This document shows, one piece after another, positions 1-11,800 of a stretch of DNA of 64,000 nt. The notes under the pieces were generated by a model. It searched no databases. It was not told the origin of the DNA and was given only the letters and a program-made list of their open reading frames with translations. The position numbers and the translations under genes were made by a program. Position 1 is the stretch's first letter, and every line of letters starts with the position of its first letter. This stretch comes from Gymnothorax reevesii. Taxonomy: Eukaryota > Chordata > Actinopteri > Anguilliformes > Muraenidae. The stretch lies in NCBI GenBank assembly GCA_029721435.1, contig CM056577.1:114946219-115010218 (forward strand), in the 5' to 3' direction.

Positions 1-974
1 TTCCAAGTGAAGTTAAACTTTTACGGTGACTGCATGTCACATTTCTCTATGACTGTAAAGCCATCCTTGCCTAGCCAGCAGACGTTAGATACCTTTCCAT
101 AGTCACCGCTCAGCAAGTTTAACCACTTCTAACTCATCAGTCCACAGAATATTGCCCCTAAAGTCTCGAGGGTCGTCAAGATATGTCTTTAGCGAATGTG
201 ATATGAGGCTGAGCCTTGGTTTTCTTTTTAGTCAGCAGCGGTTTTTGCCTCGCATCTCTCCCATGAATGCTACTTTTGCCCAATCTCTTTCTTACCACAG
301 CATTGTGTACACTAACCTTAAATTAAGCAAGTCAGGCCTGCAGTTCTTTAGATATTAAGGTGGGGTTCTTTTTTGACCTTTTTGACCTCTGGATGAGTCA
401 TCAATGTGCATATGGAGGAATTTGGTTGGTTAGCCACTCCTGAGAAGGTTCATTACTGTTCCTGCGCTTGTAGACTACGGCTCTTACTGTGGTTTTTCGG
501 AATCCCAGAGCCTTAAAACAGCTTTATAACCCTTTTCAGTCTGATGGATGTCAACAACTTTGCATCTGTTCATGAATACTTTAGATTGCAGCATCACAAG
601 CTGTTTTTTTTTTTTTTTTGCCTCCTTTACATTACCAGACAGGTTCTGTTTAAGTGATGTTTAGATTCAAAGCGACTGGCAGTAATCACGCCTGGGTGTG
701 TCAAATTGAAACCGAACACAATTATCAATTAAATTTGTTTAATTGGTTGATTTAGCATGTAGAGAGGCAATTACTTTTCCACATAGGGCCAGGTAGGGTT
801 GCGGGGCTTTTTTCCTTCAATAAGTTACATCATAATTCAAAAGCTGCATTTTTGTTCATTTGGATCATCGATTTCTTATTTTAAAATTAGTTTGATGATC
901 TGGAATACATAAGCATGACAAGCACGTAAACACAGAAGAAGTTGGGATGGGAGCAAATACTTTCAACAGCACTG
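1..974 (-). mobile_element. Tc1/mariner relic, family A, right-hand part
   Basis: This is the right part of a Tc1 element whose left part lies outside the window. Read on the minus strand, 458-515 still encodes the helix-turn-helix that binds the terminal repeat (residues like GFRKTTVRAVVYKRRN, the fish Tc1 TTVRAI signature). Near 140-155 lies the relic of the first catalytic segment (the W-T/S-D-E region). The right terminal repeat runs to CACTG at 970-974, followed by TA, the Tc1 target site. Stops and frameshifts break the transposase throughout, so it is inactive. A T-run sits at 604-619. A second piece of the same family lies at 3405-3987 in the same orientation; the two overlap in consensus, so they are separate copies. 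Family assignment rests on remembered fish Tc1 sequence and on protein motifs. Confidence 0.85.
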
Positions 975-1272
975 TAATTTTCAGAAATCTCAAGAGATGT
1001 CAATGTGTAATAATCTCCAATACTTTATTCAGACGCTCACCAGCTTTACTGCTCTTTATGATGTCATCCTGAAAATGACTGATTTCCTGTGAAAATAGCT
1101 TTTTACGTTTCAAAAATATGCAGCTGATTTTATACAGAACAGCAGTTTCTTCTCTTTGAATTAAATATACAGTATTTTACATAAGCAAATTTTGTTTTTT
1201 TATTTGCAAGCTGTTGAAACATAATAAAACTGCTTTCACTAAAACTTCCTGGTTTGCCAGACGAGAGTTATG

Positions 1273-1513
1273 GCTAATTTATACTTCTGCATTGAATCTA
1301 TGTAGATCCATGCTGTAGCTGACGCATGAGGCCTACACCACTGAGAGCATTTATAATTGGGTGCTGCGTCAATCTGCAATAACACAGCCAGGAGCAGCCG
1401 GACATGCGTAGGAAATGTGATGCTAGCAAGTGGACCAATCACTGATGTTGCACTATGCTGGACCCTCACCACACATAAGTCATAGATTGAACAAAGAAGT
1501 ATAAATCAGGCCC
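1273..1513. mobile_element. MITE with ~28-bp terminal inverted repeats, PIF/Harbinger-like
   Basis: The left end at 1273-1298 (GGCTAATTTATACTTCTGC) is the inverted match of the right end at 1485-1513 (GAAGTATAAATCAGGCCC read forward). The interior of about 190 bp has no coding potential. The GGGCCTGATTTATAC type of terminus resembles PIF/Harbinger MITEs common in fish. The expected 3-bp T(A/T)A duplication is not clean here, so the class is an inference from the termini only. Confidence 0.65.
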
Positions 1514-1639
1514 TACACAGCAATATGAAAATGTATCTGCCCCACGTTTGCTGTCCTCAATTTTTTTCCATTTTTGTCATCGTAAATAACGACTTCGTAA
1601 GACAAGGAGAACATTCAGACAGAAAAATGTATTGATTAT

Positions 1640-1860
1640 CTATGCTGCTTCTTACTGACAAGAGTCATAGTGGAGCTAGAGCCTATCCCAGTCGACTAGA
1701 CACAAAAGGCAGGGACACACCGTGTTCACTTATTTATTGCAAACACACCATTCAACCCCACATTCATGTCTAATGGCAATTTAGAGTCTCCAATTAGCTT
1801 GAAATGCTTGTCTTTGAATTGTGGGAGGAAATCCAAGCAAACATGGGGAAAACACAGAGG
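1640..1860 (+). repeat. Widespread fish interspersed repeat, diverged copy
   Basis: The order of motifs matches a repeat very common in fish genomes: GGTCA-like start, GGAGCTAGAGCCTATCCCAG, a CACCATTCA-CACATTCATGTC stretch, GGCAATTTAGAGTCTCCAAT, then TGTCTTTGAATTGTGGGAGG. Other pieces of the same repeat occur at 3236-3322 (its 3' tail) and 14496-14650 (its CATC-rich start). No coding frame is kept. The exact repeat-library name is not known to me. Confidence 0.7.
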
Positions 1861-1892
1861 GCTCTAATTTCTTGGCGCAGCGCAGGGTGGCG

Positions 1893-1960
1893 CAGCCCAC
1901 GCAGTGGTAATTTCGTCCGGTGCTGCCCGCGCAGTGGTAATTTTGTGCGGTGCAACAGCG
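1893..1960 (+). repeat. Short direct duplication, ~29-bp unit, two copies
   Basis: Two adjacent units share GCAGTGGTAATTT followed by GTCCGGTG or GTGCGGTG, each preceded by a CC(A/G)CGC stretch. The arrangement is a local tandem duplication in an otherwise unannotated patch. No function is apparent. Confidence 0.6.
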
Positions 1961-2243
1961 TGCACAGCCACTTTGACAATTTGGGAGACGGACTTGCGCC
2001 AAGATGGGTGTGGCGGCGTAGTAGGGGGAGGTCTCACATATTCATCACAATGCAGTGACAATTTCGTGGATAAAGACTCCGCCGTTAAGTGCACAGAGAG
2101 CTCACCAGCTCCAACCTGATTTACTTTCTGTGCAGCTGTAATTTGGCTGACCAGCCCACAGTGCGCACACATCACCGAAACCTCACAGGCAGGTTTCCAT
2201 AATGTCATGTCTTTCAACCCAAATACCCCTGTCTGCATCATAC

Positions 2244-2275
2244 GAGAGAGAGAGTGAGAAAGAGAGAGAGAGAGA
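2244..2275 (+). repeat. (GA)n microsatellite
   Basis: An interrupted GA run, followed by a GT-rich stretch up to about 2315. Overlapping reading frames here are low-complexity artefacts. Confidence 0.9.
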
Positions 2276-2323
2276 CATGTGTGCTTGTGGGCACGTGAGT
2301 ACGTGGGTATGTGTCCTTCAGCT

Positions 2324-2434
2324 GCTTTCACACTGGACGCAAAATGAATTTTTCGCACTACAGATTACATTCAAAGTCAATGCGAAGAAGCGAAAATACA
2401 TGTATACATGTTTCGCGTCCAGTGTGAACGTGGC
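2324..2434. mobile_element. Small MITE, TTCACACTGGACGC termini
   Basis: The left end CTTTCACACTGGACGC (2325-2340) pairs with the right end GCGTCCAGTGTGAACG (2415-2430), an almost perfect inverted repeat around a roughly 75-bp interior. Short palindromic elements with this terminus are common in fish and usually treated as non-autonomous DNA transposons. The target duplication is not clear, so the superfamily is not assigned. Confidence 0.7.
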
Positions 2435-3235
2435 TTTAGAAGCACAGCCTGATCTGGGCTACATTTATCTAAACATTAATATTATTACTTTTATTCTTGT
2501 GTACTATTAGCCTACTAAAGGTACTAGTCTATAGGCTTTCACAGCTGTCAAGTGCACCCCTCGTCGGATTTGTTCTGGTTGCAGGAAGGGCTACGCAATT
2601 TGGCAAATGTTGACTCAAGTTGCTGTATTCTCATATAACGTGTTTGTCAGCATAATTAATTATTGTACGTAATAAATTCACATGTATTTATTGGCAATTT
2701 ATTTCATTCATTCATAAACAATACATTCTTGATTCCCTCTTCATAATCACACAATATCATGAAATGCCTCACATTTGCACTGCTGTGAAAAAAGCAGCAG
2801 CCGTTATTCTAGGGGGGTTTAGAATTCCGCGACCGCTTTTGCATCATCAGGCCGATGAGGTCTATTCGTGTGACCATATATTTGGACACTGCGAGCTTGT
2901 ACCTCCCGGACCAGAACATCAGCTTCCTCCTGGCAGAAGTTTGGTCATCTGGTGTTTCTGCTGTGTCCTACTTCATCCATGTCTAACGATATTTGCACTG
3001 CGCCTCACCCACGGCGCTTTTAAAGGTTTGGAGAGAAGCTCATTTGATTGGTGAAGATTTGACTCAGCAGTGTTAAACCCACTCACGCCTTCTCTACTCC
3101 CTCTTTGCCACTTGTGCCAGCAGGAGGGACGGAGGCGGGACAGAGGAGTACTTGCGCAGGGCTGCACCAGGCACGAAATTGCAAAATGCGCCTGGATACA
3201 CCCCGTTGCGCCTGCGCCTGGTCAACGAATTTAAA
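2435..3235. other. No gene recognised; mixed-composition DNA
   Basis: About 800 bp without a recognisable element or exon. The first part is AT-rich. 2760-3230 is richer in G+C and CpG (for example around 2826 and 3195-3225), but no frame resembles a known protein. Confidence 0.5.
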
Positions 3236-3322
3236 GCCCAGAAAGTCCACACAGAAAGCACCCAGGCCAGTTTTGAACCCACAGCCCTCTTGCTGTAAAA
3301 AGCACTGTGCCACCCAGGAGCA
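3236..3322 (+). repeat. 3' tail fragment of the widespread fish repeat
   Basis: The run GTCCACACAGAAAGCACCC, then a TTTTGAACCCACAGCC-like stretch, CTTGCTGT and CACTGTGCCACCCA matches the tail of the same repeat family as 1640-1860. Only the tail is present. Confidence 0.6.
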
Positions 3323-3404
3323 AAAATTAAGTTTTAAAAAGAATTATTCATATTATCGACAGAAGAGGGTATACTGCCCATGAGATAACATAATTACCCC
3401 CCCT

Positions 3405-3987
3405 AAATGTAATGTGTGCAAGTTTTGCAGGAACAGCTGCAGTCAAACATAACTAATACCTGAAGATCAGTCTTTCACACTGCTGTAGAAAATTTTGGCA
3501 GACATGCTTTAATTCCATCTCATTGGAAGATTTTCAAAAATAATCAGCCAGTTTAGAGTCTTGCCACAGCATCACAAAGAGGTTAAACTCAGGTGTTAAA
3601 CCAGGTCAAAATCTTAATTTTGAGTGCGCTGAGCCATTCAGACGTGGATATCTTTGAATCATTAACTTAGTCATTAACCCAACTGCACCCAGCTCCAGAT
3701 CACAGTCTGATGAACAGATATTCTCCTTTGAGATTTCCTAGACAGCAGAATTCATGGCTTCTTCAATTATGGCAAGTCGCAAGGGCCCTGAAGCAGCAAA
3801 ACATCTCCATTCAATCACTCCTCCATGTTTGACTATTGGTATGATGATCTTTTTGTTGAATGCTGCCACAGCTTTTACACCAGAGGTATAGGGAGCCGTG
3901 TCTTTCAAAAAGCACCAAATTCTACAGACCAGTTTACAGAACGCTATGACAAAAGGTTCCGGGGTCAAGAAGGTTGTTTTAGGCTAA
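3405..3987 (-). mobile_element. Tc1/mariner relic, family A, left-hand part
   Basis: The minus strand carries the C-terminal half of a family A transposase. Landmarks are the CATGTTTGACTATTGGTATGAT block at 3825-3847 and the ACCAAATTCTACAGACCAG block near 3915, both characteristic of fish Tc1 genes read in reverse. The frame is broken by many stops and indels. The match ends abruptly at about 3987, where an unrelated repeat begins, so the right half and right terminal repeat are missing. A complementary piece of the family is at 1-974. Confidence 0.75.
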
Positions 3988-4129
3988 TGAGAGAAAAACC
4001 CTTACACCCCTCTTGGTTAACAGTGTGTTGTTTATCTTTGCAGAACTACTGCAGATAGCATTTTTGTCACTTGAATGGTATAATGGTTTTGTGCTGAAAT
4101 GGTCAATGGCATTCTGTGTTTGTTTGTGT

Positions 4130-4302
4130 TTGTCAGCAGGATTACTCAAAACCTATCCACCAGATTACCACAGAATTTTATGGGAAATTGGACCGTATGA
4201 TTGGGAAGAGAGAATTAAATCAATTAAGGATCAATCCAGATTCAGATCCAGATTCTGCAGCTGACTGTAAGTGCTAGTGAATTAAAGCCTGCTGGCGGAG
4301 GT
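4130..4302 (+). repeat. Interspersed fish repeat fragment ending in GGCGGAGG
   Basis: The stretch beginning ATTACTCAAAACCTATCCACC, through ATTACCACAGAATTTTATGG, TTGGGAAGAGAGAATTAAAT and the tandem CAGATTCAGATCCAGATTC, ending with CTGGCGGAGG, matches a repeat common in fish. It is cut at 4302 by the left end of the Tc1 element that follows, which marks the Tc1 insertion as the younger event. Confidence 0.55.
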
Positions 4303-5779
4303 TGGGACAAAGTGTAAATTGTGAATAAAATCAAAACGCAATGACTTTCAAATCACACCAGCCAGTATTTTTTTCACAATAGAACAGAGATAACATAGCA
4401 AATGCTAAAACTGGGAAATCTTACAATTTTATCCACAAAATGAGCTCATTTCAAATTTGATGGCTGCCATAGGCTTCAAAAAGTTGGGACAGGGGCCTGT
4501 TTACCATGGTGCAACATCCCCACATCTTTTTAACAAAGAGTGGCGGCATCTGGGCATTGAGGCGACAAGTTTCTTGAGTTTAGCCATTGGAATTTGTTCC
4601 AACTCTTGTTTAGTACAGGCTTCCAGCTGCTGCAGAGTTTTGGGTTTCCTTTGACAGACTTTTAAACTAATTAAACTAATTTGTATAATTGGACAGCAGG
4701 GAGGCCAGTTCAGCACACGAACTCTTCTACTATGAAGCTATGCTGTTGTAATAGCTGTAGTATGTGGTTTTGCATTGTCCTGCTGAAATATACAAGGCCT
4801 TACCTGGAATAGATGTCGTCTGGAGGGGAGCAAATGTTACTCTTAAACCTTAATACTCCTTTCATCATTCATGGTGCTTTTTAAGGGTTGAGGGTTGGTC
4901 TTTCTCCTCTTTAGCCCGGAGGACACAACGCCCTTGATTTCCAACACGAATGTCAAATTTGGACTCATCTGACGACAGGACACTTTGCCACTTTGTTACA
5001 GTCAATTTTACATGAGCCTTGGCCCACAGAACACAGCGGCGCTTCTGGATCATGCTCAACAATGGCTTCCTTTTTGCATGATAGAGTTTTAGGTGGCATC
5101 TGTGGATCGCACAGCTGACTGTGTTTACCGACAGTGGTTTCTTGAAGTATTCCTGGGCCCATTTAGTAATGTCAATGACAGAATGATGCCAGCGAGTGAT
5201 GCAGTGGCGTCTGAGGGCCCAAAGATCACGGGCATCCAGTAAAGGTCTTCAGCCTTGTCCCTTACGCACAGAGATTTTTCCAGTTTCTCTGAATCTTTTG
5301 ATGATGTTATGCACTGTCGATGATGAGACCTTCAAAGCCTTTGCAATTTGATGTTGAGGAACATTGTTTTTAAAGTATTCCGCAATTTGTTTACGCAAGC
5401 CTTCTCAGGTTGGAGAGCCTCTGGGCATCTTTACTTCTGAGAGACTCAGCCTCTCTAAGACATCCCTTTTATAGCCAATCATGTTTCACACCTGACGCCA
5501 GTTGATTTAATTACTTGCTTAATGTTCTTTCAGCTGATTCTCTTATATATTATTGGCATTTTCAGCCCTTTTTTGCCTGTGTCCTAACTTTTTTGAGACC
5601 TGTTGCAGCCAGAATATTTGAAATAAGCTCATTTTGTGGATTAAAATGTAAAATGTTTCAACATTGGAGATGATATCTTTGTTCTATTGTAAATAACATA
5701 TCGGCTAATGCGATCTGAAAGTCAATGCATTTATTCACAATTTACACTTCGTCCCGACTATTTTGGAATTGGGTTTGTT
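4303..5779 (-). mobile_element. Tc1/mariner element, family B, near full length but dead
   Basis: Long terminal inverted repeats of about 190 bp frame the element. The left (4303-4495, GGGACAAAGTGTAAATTGTG) pairs with the right (about 5585-5770, ending TTTACACTTCGTCCCGAC). The outermost roughly 20 bp of the left repeat are missing. On the minus strand the transposase keeps the first catalytic segment (SSDESKFD, about 4950-4980) and the second (FQQDNAK, about 4770-4795). The third segment, normally SPDLSPIENIW, is replaced by CCPIIQ at about 4690. About 90 bp are also deleted after LRAKEEKD compared with the copy at 28983-30386. It cannot encode an active transposase. Confidence 0.88.
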
Positions 5780-7280
5780 GTTTGATTCAAAATGTATTGA
5801 TGTTCACAAAAAAAAAAAAAAAAAAAGATCAAATTTTTTTTGCATATCATGCCAGGTCAACATTGTTCGTTCACTGGCAGATCTCCTCCAAAATACAGTA
5901 TATTTCTACGAAAAATTAGCACTCAGCTCGTTGGATTTCGACTGAAACGATGTTATTTGAAATACAAAAACAGCACCTCGATTTCAATCGCCGGGACGAA
6001 TCAACATTCTTTAAATCATATGTTGACCGTTATAATTGCTTTTTAGTCTCTTTCTTGTCACAATAGCCACATCATTGACACCATGTTATTTCCGAGAAGG
6101 CCTGAACCTGTACATAATTAGCTCTGGAAGAATGAGGGTATTAATTATATAGCTGTGTGACTCACACCTGTGATTCAGTAGAGAAGGCGGGACGCTGAGG
6201 CGCTCTCACGTGGCCTCCCGCAGAGGGAACAACATAAAATGAAGGATTTTTATTAAACTGAGTAAGCACCGGCCATTCATCCTCGCTTGATATGGAGGTG
6301 TTTCTATCCACTGCTGAGAGCCGAGTGCTTCGAGAATCCGCTAGGCTTTTCCACAATCAATGTTTACAGCACTGGAAAAAAAAAAAAAATCAATGCCTTG
6401 GCCGGGCAAATTTAGCGTTAGAAGCCCACTCTTTTCCACAAGAGACACATGGCTGAGCCGAGCACACAGTAACCCAAGTGACTATTACGCGAGATTTACA
6501 GAGGTGTAAAGAGAAGAGGGAAAAGAGATGGACCATATCTGCCATATAAGCACGACTTTAAATGAATGTCAAGAAATGGGAAAAAAAATGCTTGTTCATG
6601 AACAACTCAGCTAGTGCTGCGATGTGGTAGTAACTGATGCTCTGCTAACAACAAGTCTAAAACTCCACAAATTAAGGCAATTTTGATGGGTCTTTTGGTT
6701 TGTCCAGGTTCACCCGGCTTCTGTCTGAGAACAAAGAACACATTAAACAATTTTCAACAAGGAAACAACCTTGAATGTTTATTTTTATTCTTTTATAGGG
6801 CTGACTGCTATTTTATAGCTCTGATTTTGAGCTTGGTTTTGACAAATGCCCACCCAAGGCTGTCCATCTCGCAAAGGAAAGCCTCTGCAGGTTGAGTGGA
6901 CTTAGCAGTGACGTTAATAGCCTCATGCTTGAGGAGTGGCTGCTGGTCAGTTTAATGGCGAGTCTTGTGTCTTCTGCTGCAGCGGATTTCAGGAATATTC
7001 TCCATTCCAGGAGAAAATGCTGCCAGACACGAATCGTGGAATAACCTCTCTCAGACCCATGATGCCAGGGCTTCTTAACATTCTCCGTTAATTCTTGCTC
7101 ATTCTGTAGATTGCAGTGTGTGCATATGCGCGTGTGTGAGTGTGCATGCAAGGGATAGCAAATGAATGTAATGTGTGTGAGAGTCCGTCAGTCTGGCTTC
7201 AGCCAAGTTTCCATCATTGAGAATCTGTGTTTGAACTGCCATTCAAGCCTGTTTGCCTGTACTCCGTGTCTCCGCGTATA
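5780..7280. other. No gene recognised; possible conserved non-coding DNA
   Basis: An A-run (5809-5826) abuts the preceding Tc1 element. 6060-6360 has balanced composition with few repeats, the look of fish regulatory DNA, but this cannot be shown from one sequence. No exon-like frame with flanking splice signals was seen. Confidence 0.4.
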
Positions 7281-7360
7281 TGTGTGTGTGTGCGTGCATG
7301 AGAGAGAGTGAGAGAGAGAGCGAGAGAGAGAGAGAGAGAGAGAGAGAGTGAGTGAGAGAG
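7281..7360 (+). repeat. (TG)n followed by (GA)n microsatellite
   Basis: A short TG run at 7281-7292, then an interrupted GA run to 7360. Serine/leucine-rich frames on the minus strand here are artefacts of the repeat. Confidence 0.95.
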
Positions 7361-9745
7361 TATGTGTGGGCAAGTGTGTATGCCTACGTGTTCTTCTACT
7401 CGCTGGCGCAAACCCACATTCTTACACAGCCGCAAGCTTGCTTAGCTCACACAAAGGACCAATACAAGAACACATGGCAGTGAAACTGTTGCACGGGAAC
7501 AGAACCTACTCCAGAGAAGGGCCATCACTGCTTACGAGCTGCAGAGTCTGTGAAAGGCTGAAATATTATAAATGAACCAAGACAGAAAAGAAGATAAGTT
7601 GGTCTCACCAGGAGAGACAGATGCCCAGGTTCCTTAGCAACATCTGCAAGTATCATTCTACTGGCAGGGCTATTTTGAAAGCATCTTTCAGTGATATCTG
7701 TTCAGCCATCTGTGGTTTGACCTTAAGTTTTGCCATATGTATCTTCAACAATTCATTATTTTCACCTCAGCCAGCTGACATTTTAGAAGAAAAAGGGACA
7801 CAACATCATTCATTTACATGTTGAAGTTAATGAAGATTTCAAACCTAGGTTCCGTCCTAATCATAGCATGTGACAATACAAATGAGCACCAATAGGAGGT
7901 CCGCTAGAAACAATTGAGTACATTTTGTCCTTTAGTAAATGTATGCAAAACCAGAGAAAGTGGAGAGCCACGCCAAAAATGTTTCTTTTCAACCACCATG
8001 GCAAAGGCACAGGTGGAGCACTTGGGAGTCATTTTCAGACAACACAGAGACGCTACTGGCTGCTCGCAGCCACAGCTAAAGAAATCATGCTGTTTAGGAA
8101 TGTGTATGTGGGTGCGTATGTCTGTGTGTCTGTGCGCGTGTGTGCATGAGTTTGTACCTGGTAATCTCAGGAAACCATCAAAACAAACATCTTTCTGAAC
8201 ATCTGGAAGAGCCTGTGATGCAGAGAAATTTGTAGCAGCTAGAAGCTCACAGAATCTGACAACAAAGTAATCCAGTCACATTACGATGTGACAGACAGGT
8301 TCGGTGCTGCGCATCAGCGCTAAAACTGCATTTCTCATCATAGGTACATCCTGTCAACTCGCCCTTAGCTGGGCAAGGGAGACACTTAAGTGAGATAAAT
8401 TGAAATGAGTGAGCGAGTGGAGGTAGACATTTTTCTGTGATGAATCTCTCTCCCACCCCGTCAAACATTACACTTCTGTCCTGCCTGATAGCTCAGCAGC
8501 TGAGTGGATCATAAATTACACCCGATTTTATAATGAAAGCCAAAAAAACCCACATTATCGAGCCTTCACGATAAGGCCGAAATCTCTTGCGTGGCGGTCC
8601 TGCGCCAAGGGAGGTGGAAGGCTCGCTGGGTAACGCACTGAGGCCCGGGGAGAAAAGGCTTAACCAACATTACCCCCCACGTATGACAAGAAATCCGCAG
8701 TTCGCAGTGTATTAAGCTACTTCGCCGTATGCGGTGACTGCGCAGCTGAGCTGGTGAGCCACACACTTAGAATCTGGAGCAGCAGGCAGCCAAGAAAAGG
8801 AACCTGAGGCGCTTGTAACAGCTTTCAACAACAATGGGGAATTTCATAATGGGAGGGAAGAAAGGAATAAAAAGAAAGACATCGCAAGCCTGTCTGCAAT
8901 ATTTATCTCCATCCTAAGGTGATGCGTCGAGGGTGGAAAGAGGAGGAAACAGCAGGTGGGAAGCTCTCGGCGAAACTCTGATGAGCGGGAGGCACACTCT
9001 AGATGTCTGGAGAGGAGGACATGTTAGCTTAGATGGACTGTGACATGAACAGACTGGCTCACGGGTCAGCTTCCCTGGTCCTGGGGCACCAGTTTTTCAT
9101 TCAGTTTATTGGTTTATTAGAGCAGCTTCAGAGCTACTGCAACGGGTTACTCTAGTTTGAACTGGGTGGTGATTTTAGCAGCTAAGCTCGCGCCTCTTTG
9201 GCAGTGAACCCATGGACTAGGCTCTCTCCAAAATACCCGATTTTACCGAAATATAGCACGCCTGACAGCGAGCTGGCAAGAAAATTTTTTGACGAGAAGC
9301 AGACAGGTTTTTCACATAAATTGCTGGACAGTGTTTCAGATAATTGCACTGAAGAAATGTTCCTAGGGTTGTGAGCAATAAGTCTGGAAGAGGGGTAGGA
9401 CAGGCTTCTCAGGTGAAAAACAGGGATAGAGCGGTCAGGGCTTGTAGTGCCAGTGGACTGAAATCCACCGTCAGACACAGGCTCAGTGTGCCACAAAGAA
9501 AAGTCCAAATCTGGACCCTGTGGACATCAAAAGGGAAGGTCCAAAATCTTGACCCTGCGGACCTCCCCTCCACACTTGAGCTTACAGAGCCAAAATTACG
9601 GAACGGCTTCAGCAAACCAAGCCAGAGGAGTGTCCATAGAGAGTCTGTGATACTCAGAGACAGTAAAATGGCTGAACTGAGGTGATTAAGTCAAGGAGGG
9701 GAAGGGTGAGGATAGTTAACGATATAACAAAATTCAGCAGATACT
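7361..9745. other. No gene recognised
   Basis: About 2.4 kb with no recognisable mobile element or exon. A GT-rich patch lies at 8101-8145. 8560-8900 is moderately G+C-rich and non-repetitive. 9530-9570 holds two related TCCAAAATC/TGGACC phrases but no extended repeat. Confidence 0.4.
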
Positions 9746-9900
9746 TCTTCTTCTGTTGCAGCAGGTACTGACTGAGGCAGCTCAGGTCAGATACCTTGCT
9801 TAAGGGTGCAGATACCGCAACCTCGATAAGAACTGAGGCTACAGTCTGAGCTGCAAGCTCCATTCCCTATCCATCAAGCTAATCTACCAAACCACACCAC
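9746..9900 (-). repeat. Possible SINE tail fragment
   Basis: The phrase ACCTTGCTTAAGGGTGCAGATACC at about 9798-9821 recalls the CCTTGCTCAAGGGCAC core of fish tRNA-derived SINEs, followed by a degenerate region like their TGAGCTGCAAGC tail. No pol III promoter boxes are visible, so this is at best a truncated copy. Confidence 0.3.
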
Positions 9901-11800
9901 TCCCCAACCAACACCACACCAGAGATGAGTCAGGAGCTCCTAGCCGTTTCACTGCTCTTTGGAGCAGTTGAGAGAAAACCGGCCCTTGCTGTTCTCAGAG
10001 TGATTATCAGGAAGTGGAGTGGGAGGGATTGAGAGATTAACTTAGGCGGTGTAGGGGCCGGCCAGATTGTCTATTGAAGGTTCAACCCCCCCCCACCCCC
10101 CGCCAAAAAAAAAAGAGAAGAAGAAGGCTACTGAGAGGATGAAGATGAACTGCTGACTGTGGGAGGCCAAACAAGGAGAAGACGAGGGCGTTCCTATCGC
10201 TTACATTTCAAGTGATGTAAAAGATGCAAATGGAGAAGTGCGAGTGTGTCAGTTATCTCAGGCTCCAAAACCACGGGGAGGAGGGTGTCACGCCTAACGT
10301 CGGATAGAAGACGACGGCTTTAATTATCTAAGCGGCCCGTCCTCTGAGTCTCATCTAATCTTTCCGCTCTTTTTTCCCCCTGGAGTCATCAATCAAAGCC
10401 TCCTGTTTCCCACGGTGAAAGTTCCCCGCTATTTTTTCGCAATGGAGCCAGTTAACATCTCCCGCGGTCACAAGAAGAGACAATGAAGACGGTGACAGGC
10501 GCGATTCTGACAAGTCTGCAGCACACGCTCAGCATGAGGCGATCCAACAATTCAGCCTCATTACCTGGCAAATAAGACCATTTCCTGAGCGCTTTTAACA
10601 CCTGTACGTTCAGCCTCAATTTCCGAGACATGTGCGATGATTGGCACTGACGTTGACAGGAAGAGACTGGTTCACCGCTCACAACTTTTAATCCTGCTCC
10701 TCACCAAACTTCTACATCAAGACTGGAGCGCGTCATTAGCTTTTATTTGCGAGAGAAATGGTAGCTTGATACACAAGGTTAGATTCAGCATTTCAAGCTT
10801 GATTATGCAGGCTGAAGTTACTCGAATTGGGTTAAACAGAATGTGAGATATCTTTAACTCCAGTTACACGCCAAGGAATGGATATGTCACAGTCTGTCTT
10901 CACACAAATTTGATTTGCTTGGGCTGCATTATGAAGTTAACCCTTAATTTCCCAAGCCTTTCTTTACAGGCATTTATAGTCTTTGGTAAAGGCTCTTGTT
11001 TTGGAATGAAATAAAAACACCACTATGATCTCCATCAGGGCCCTCTCCCTACAACAAGGAACAATGTGCGCAATCAAGTAATCGATCCAGCACCATCCCA
11101 GCGAGGGAGGACATTAAATTCATCATTATGGCGGCACCATCCACCATGTTTACTAATGGCAGGAGGGTAGGATGTGCCTCGCAAGGAAATCCTATACTGC
11201 TGCGAGCAGAATAAAACTTCAGTGCCTATACGACCCAAAATATATGACCACCTTCCCTAAGTGTTACATTTTATCGTTCGGGAGCATAATTGCGTCGTAT
11301 TTTATTATTTTAAAAGGTCAAGATTCGTCAATATCGCATCCAGTGGCATTCGCTTGCCACTCTCCTTTTGCAGAACGGACCTGGCCAGTGCTCACCATAG
11401 AAACAAATATTAAACACTTTTCTTTAGTGGTTTTCCAAGGAAGTGCCAGAGGTTATAGGAAGAAGAGGACATCGTGAAGACACAATGTCCTATAATGTGG
11501 AGTCACAATCAAAGCTTCTGCTGAAAGAGCAGCACACAGAGTCTTGTCTCTCAACAGTGTCAAGCCAAAGGCATTCAGCCACTTTCCATTTTTTCTTCAT
11601 CTTCTAAAAACCTAGTAAAGGAGAATGTAAAGCAATTTAAACAGGTCCCAAATGTCAGACCAGTGCATCTTAACTGTTGTAAAATGGAGCCTAATAACTT
11701 GTTGAATAGAGTGGATTTTACGTGCTGTGCAGGGCAATGGTAATATGCCACGTACTTTCTTGAGAAACGACTCCATAATATTATATGTTATTAATTAGTT
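9901..11800. other. No gene recognised; possible conserved non-coding DNA
   Basis: Contains a C/A homopolymer patch at 10086-10112. 10330-10860 and 11040-11180 are complex, non-repetitive sequence with homeodomain-like ATTA/TAAT sites. They are candidates for regulatory elements, an inference from appearance only. Confidence 0.4.

Noticed and set aside
1864..2358. 164-codon minus-strand frame
   Set aside because: It crosses a local duplication, a GA microsatellite and a MITE terminus; no domain can be seen.
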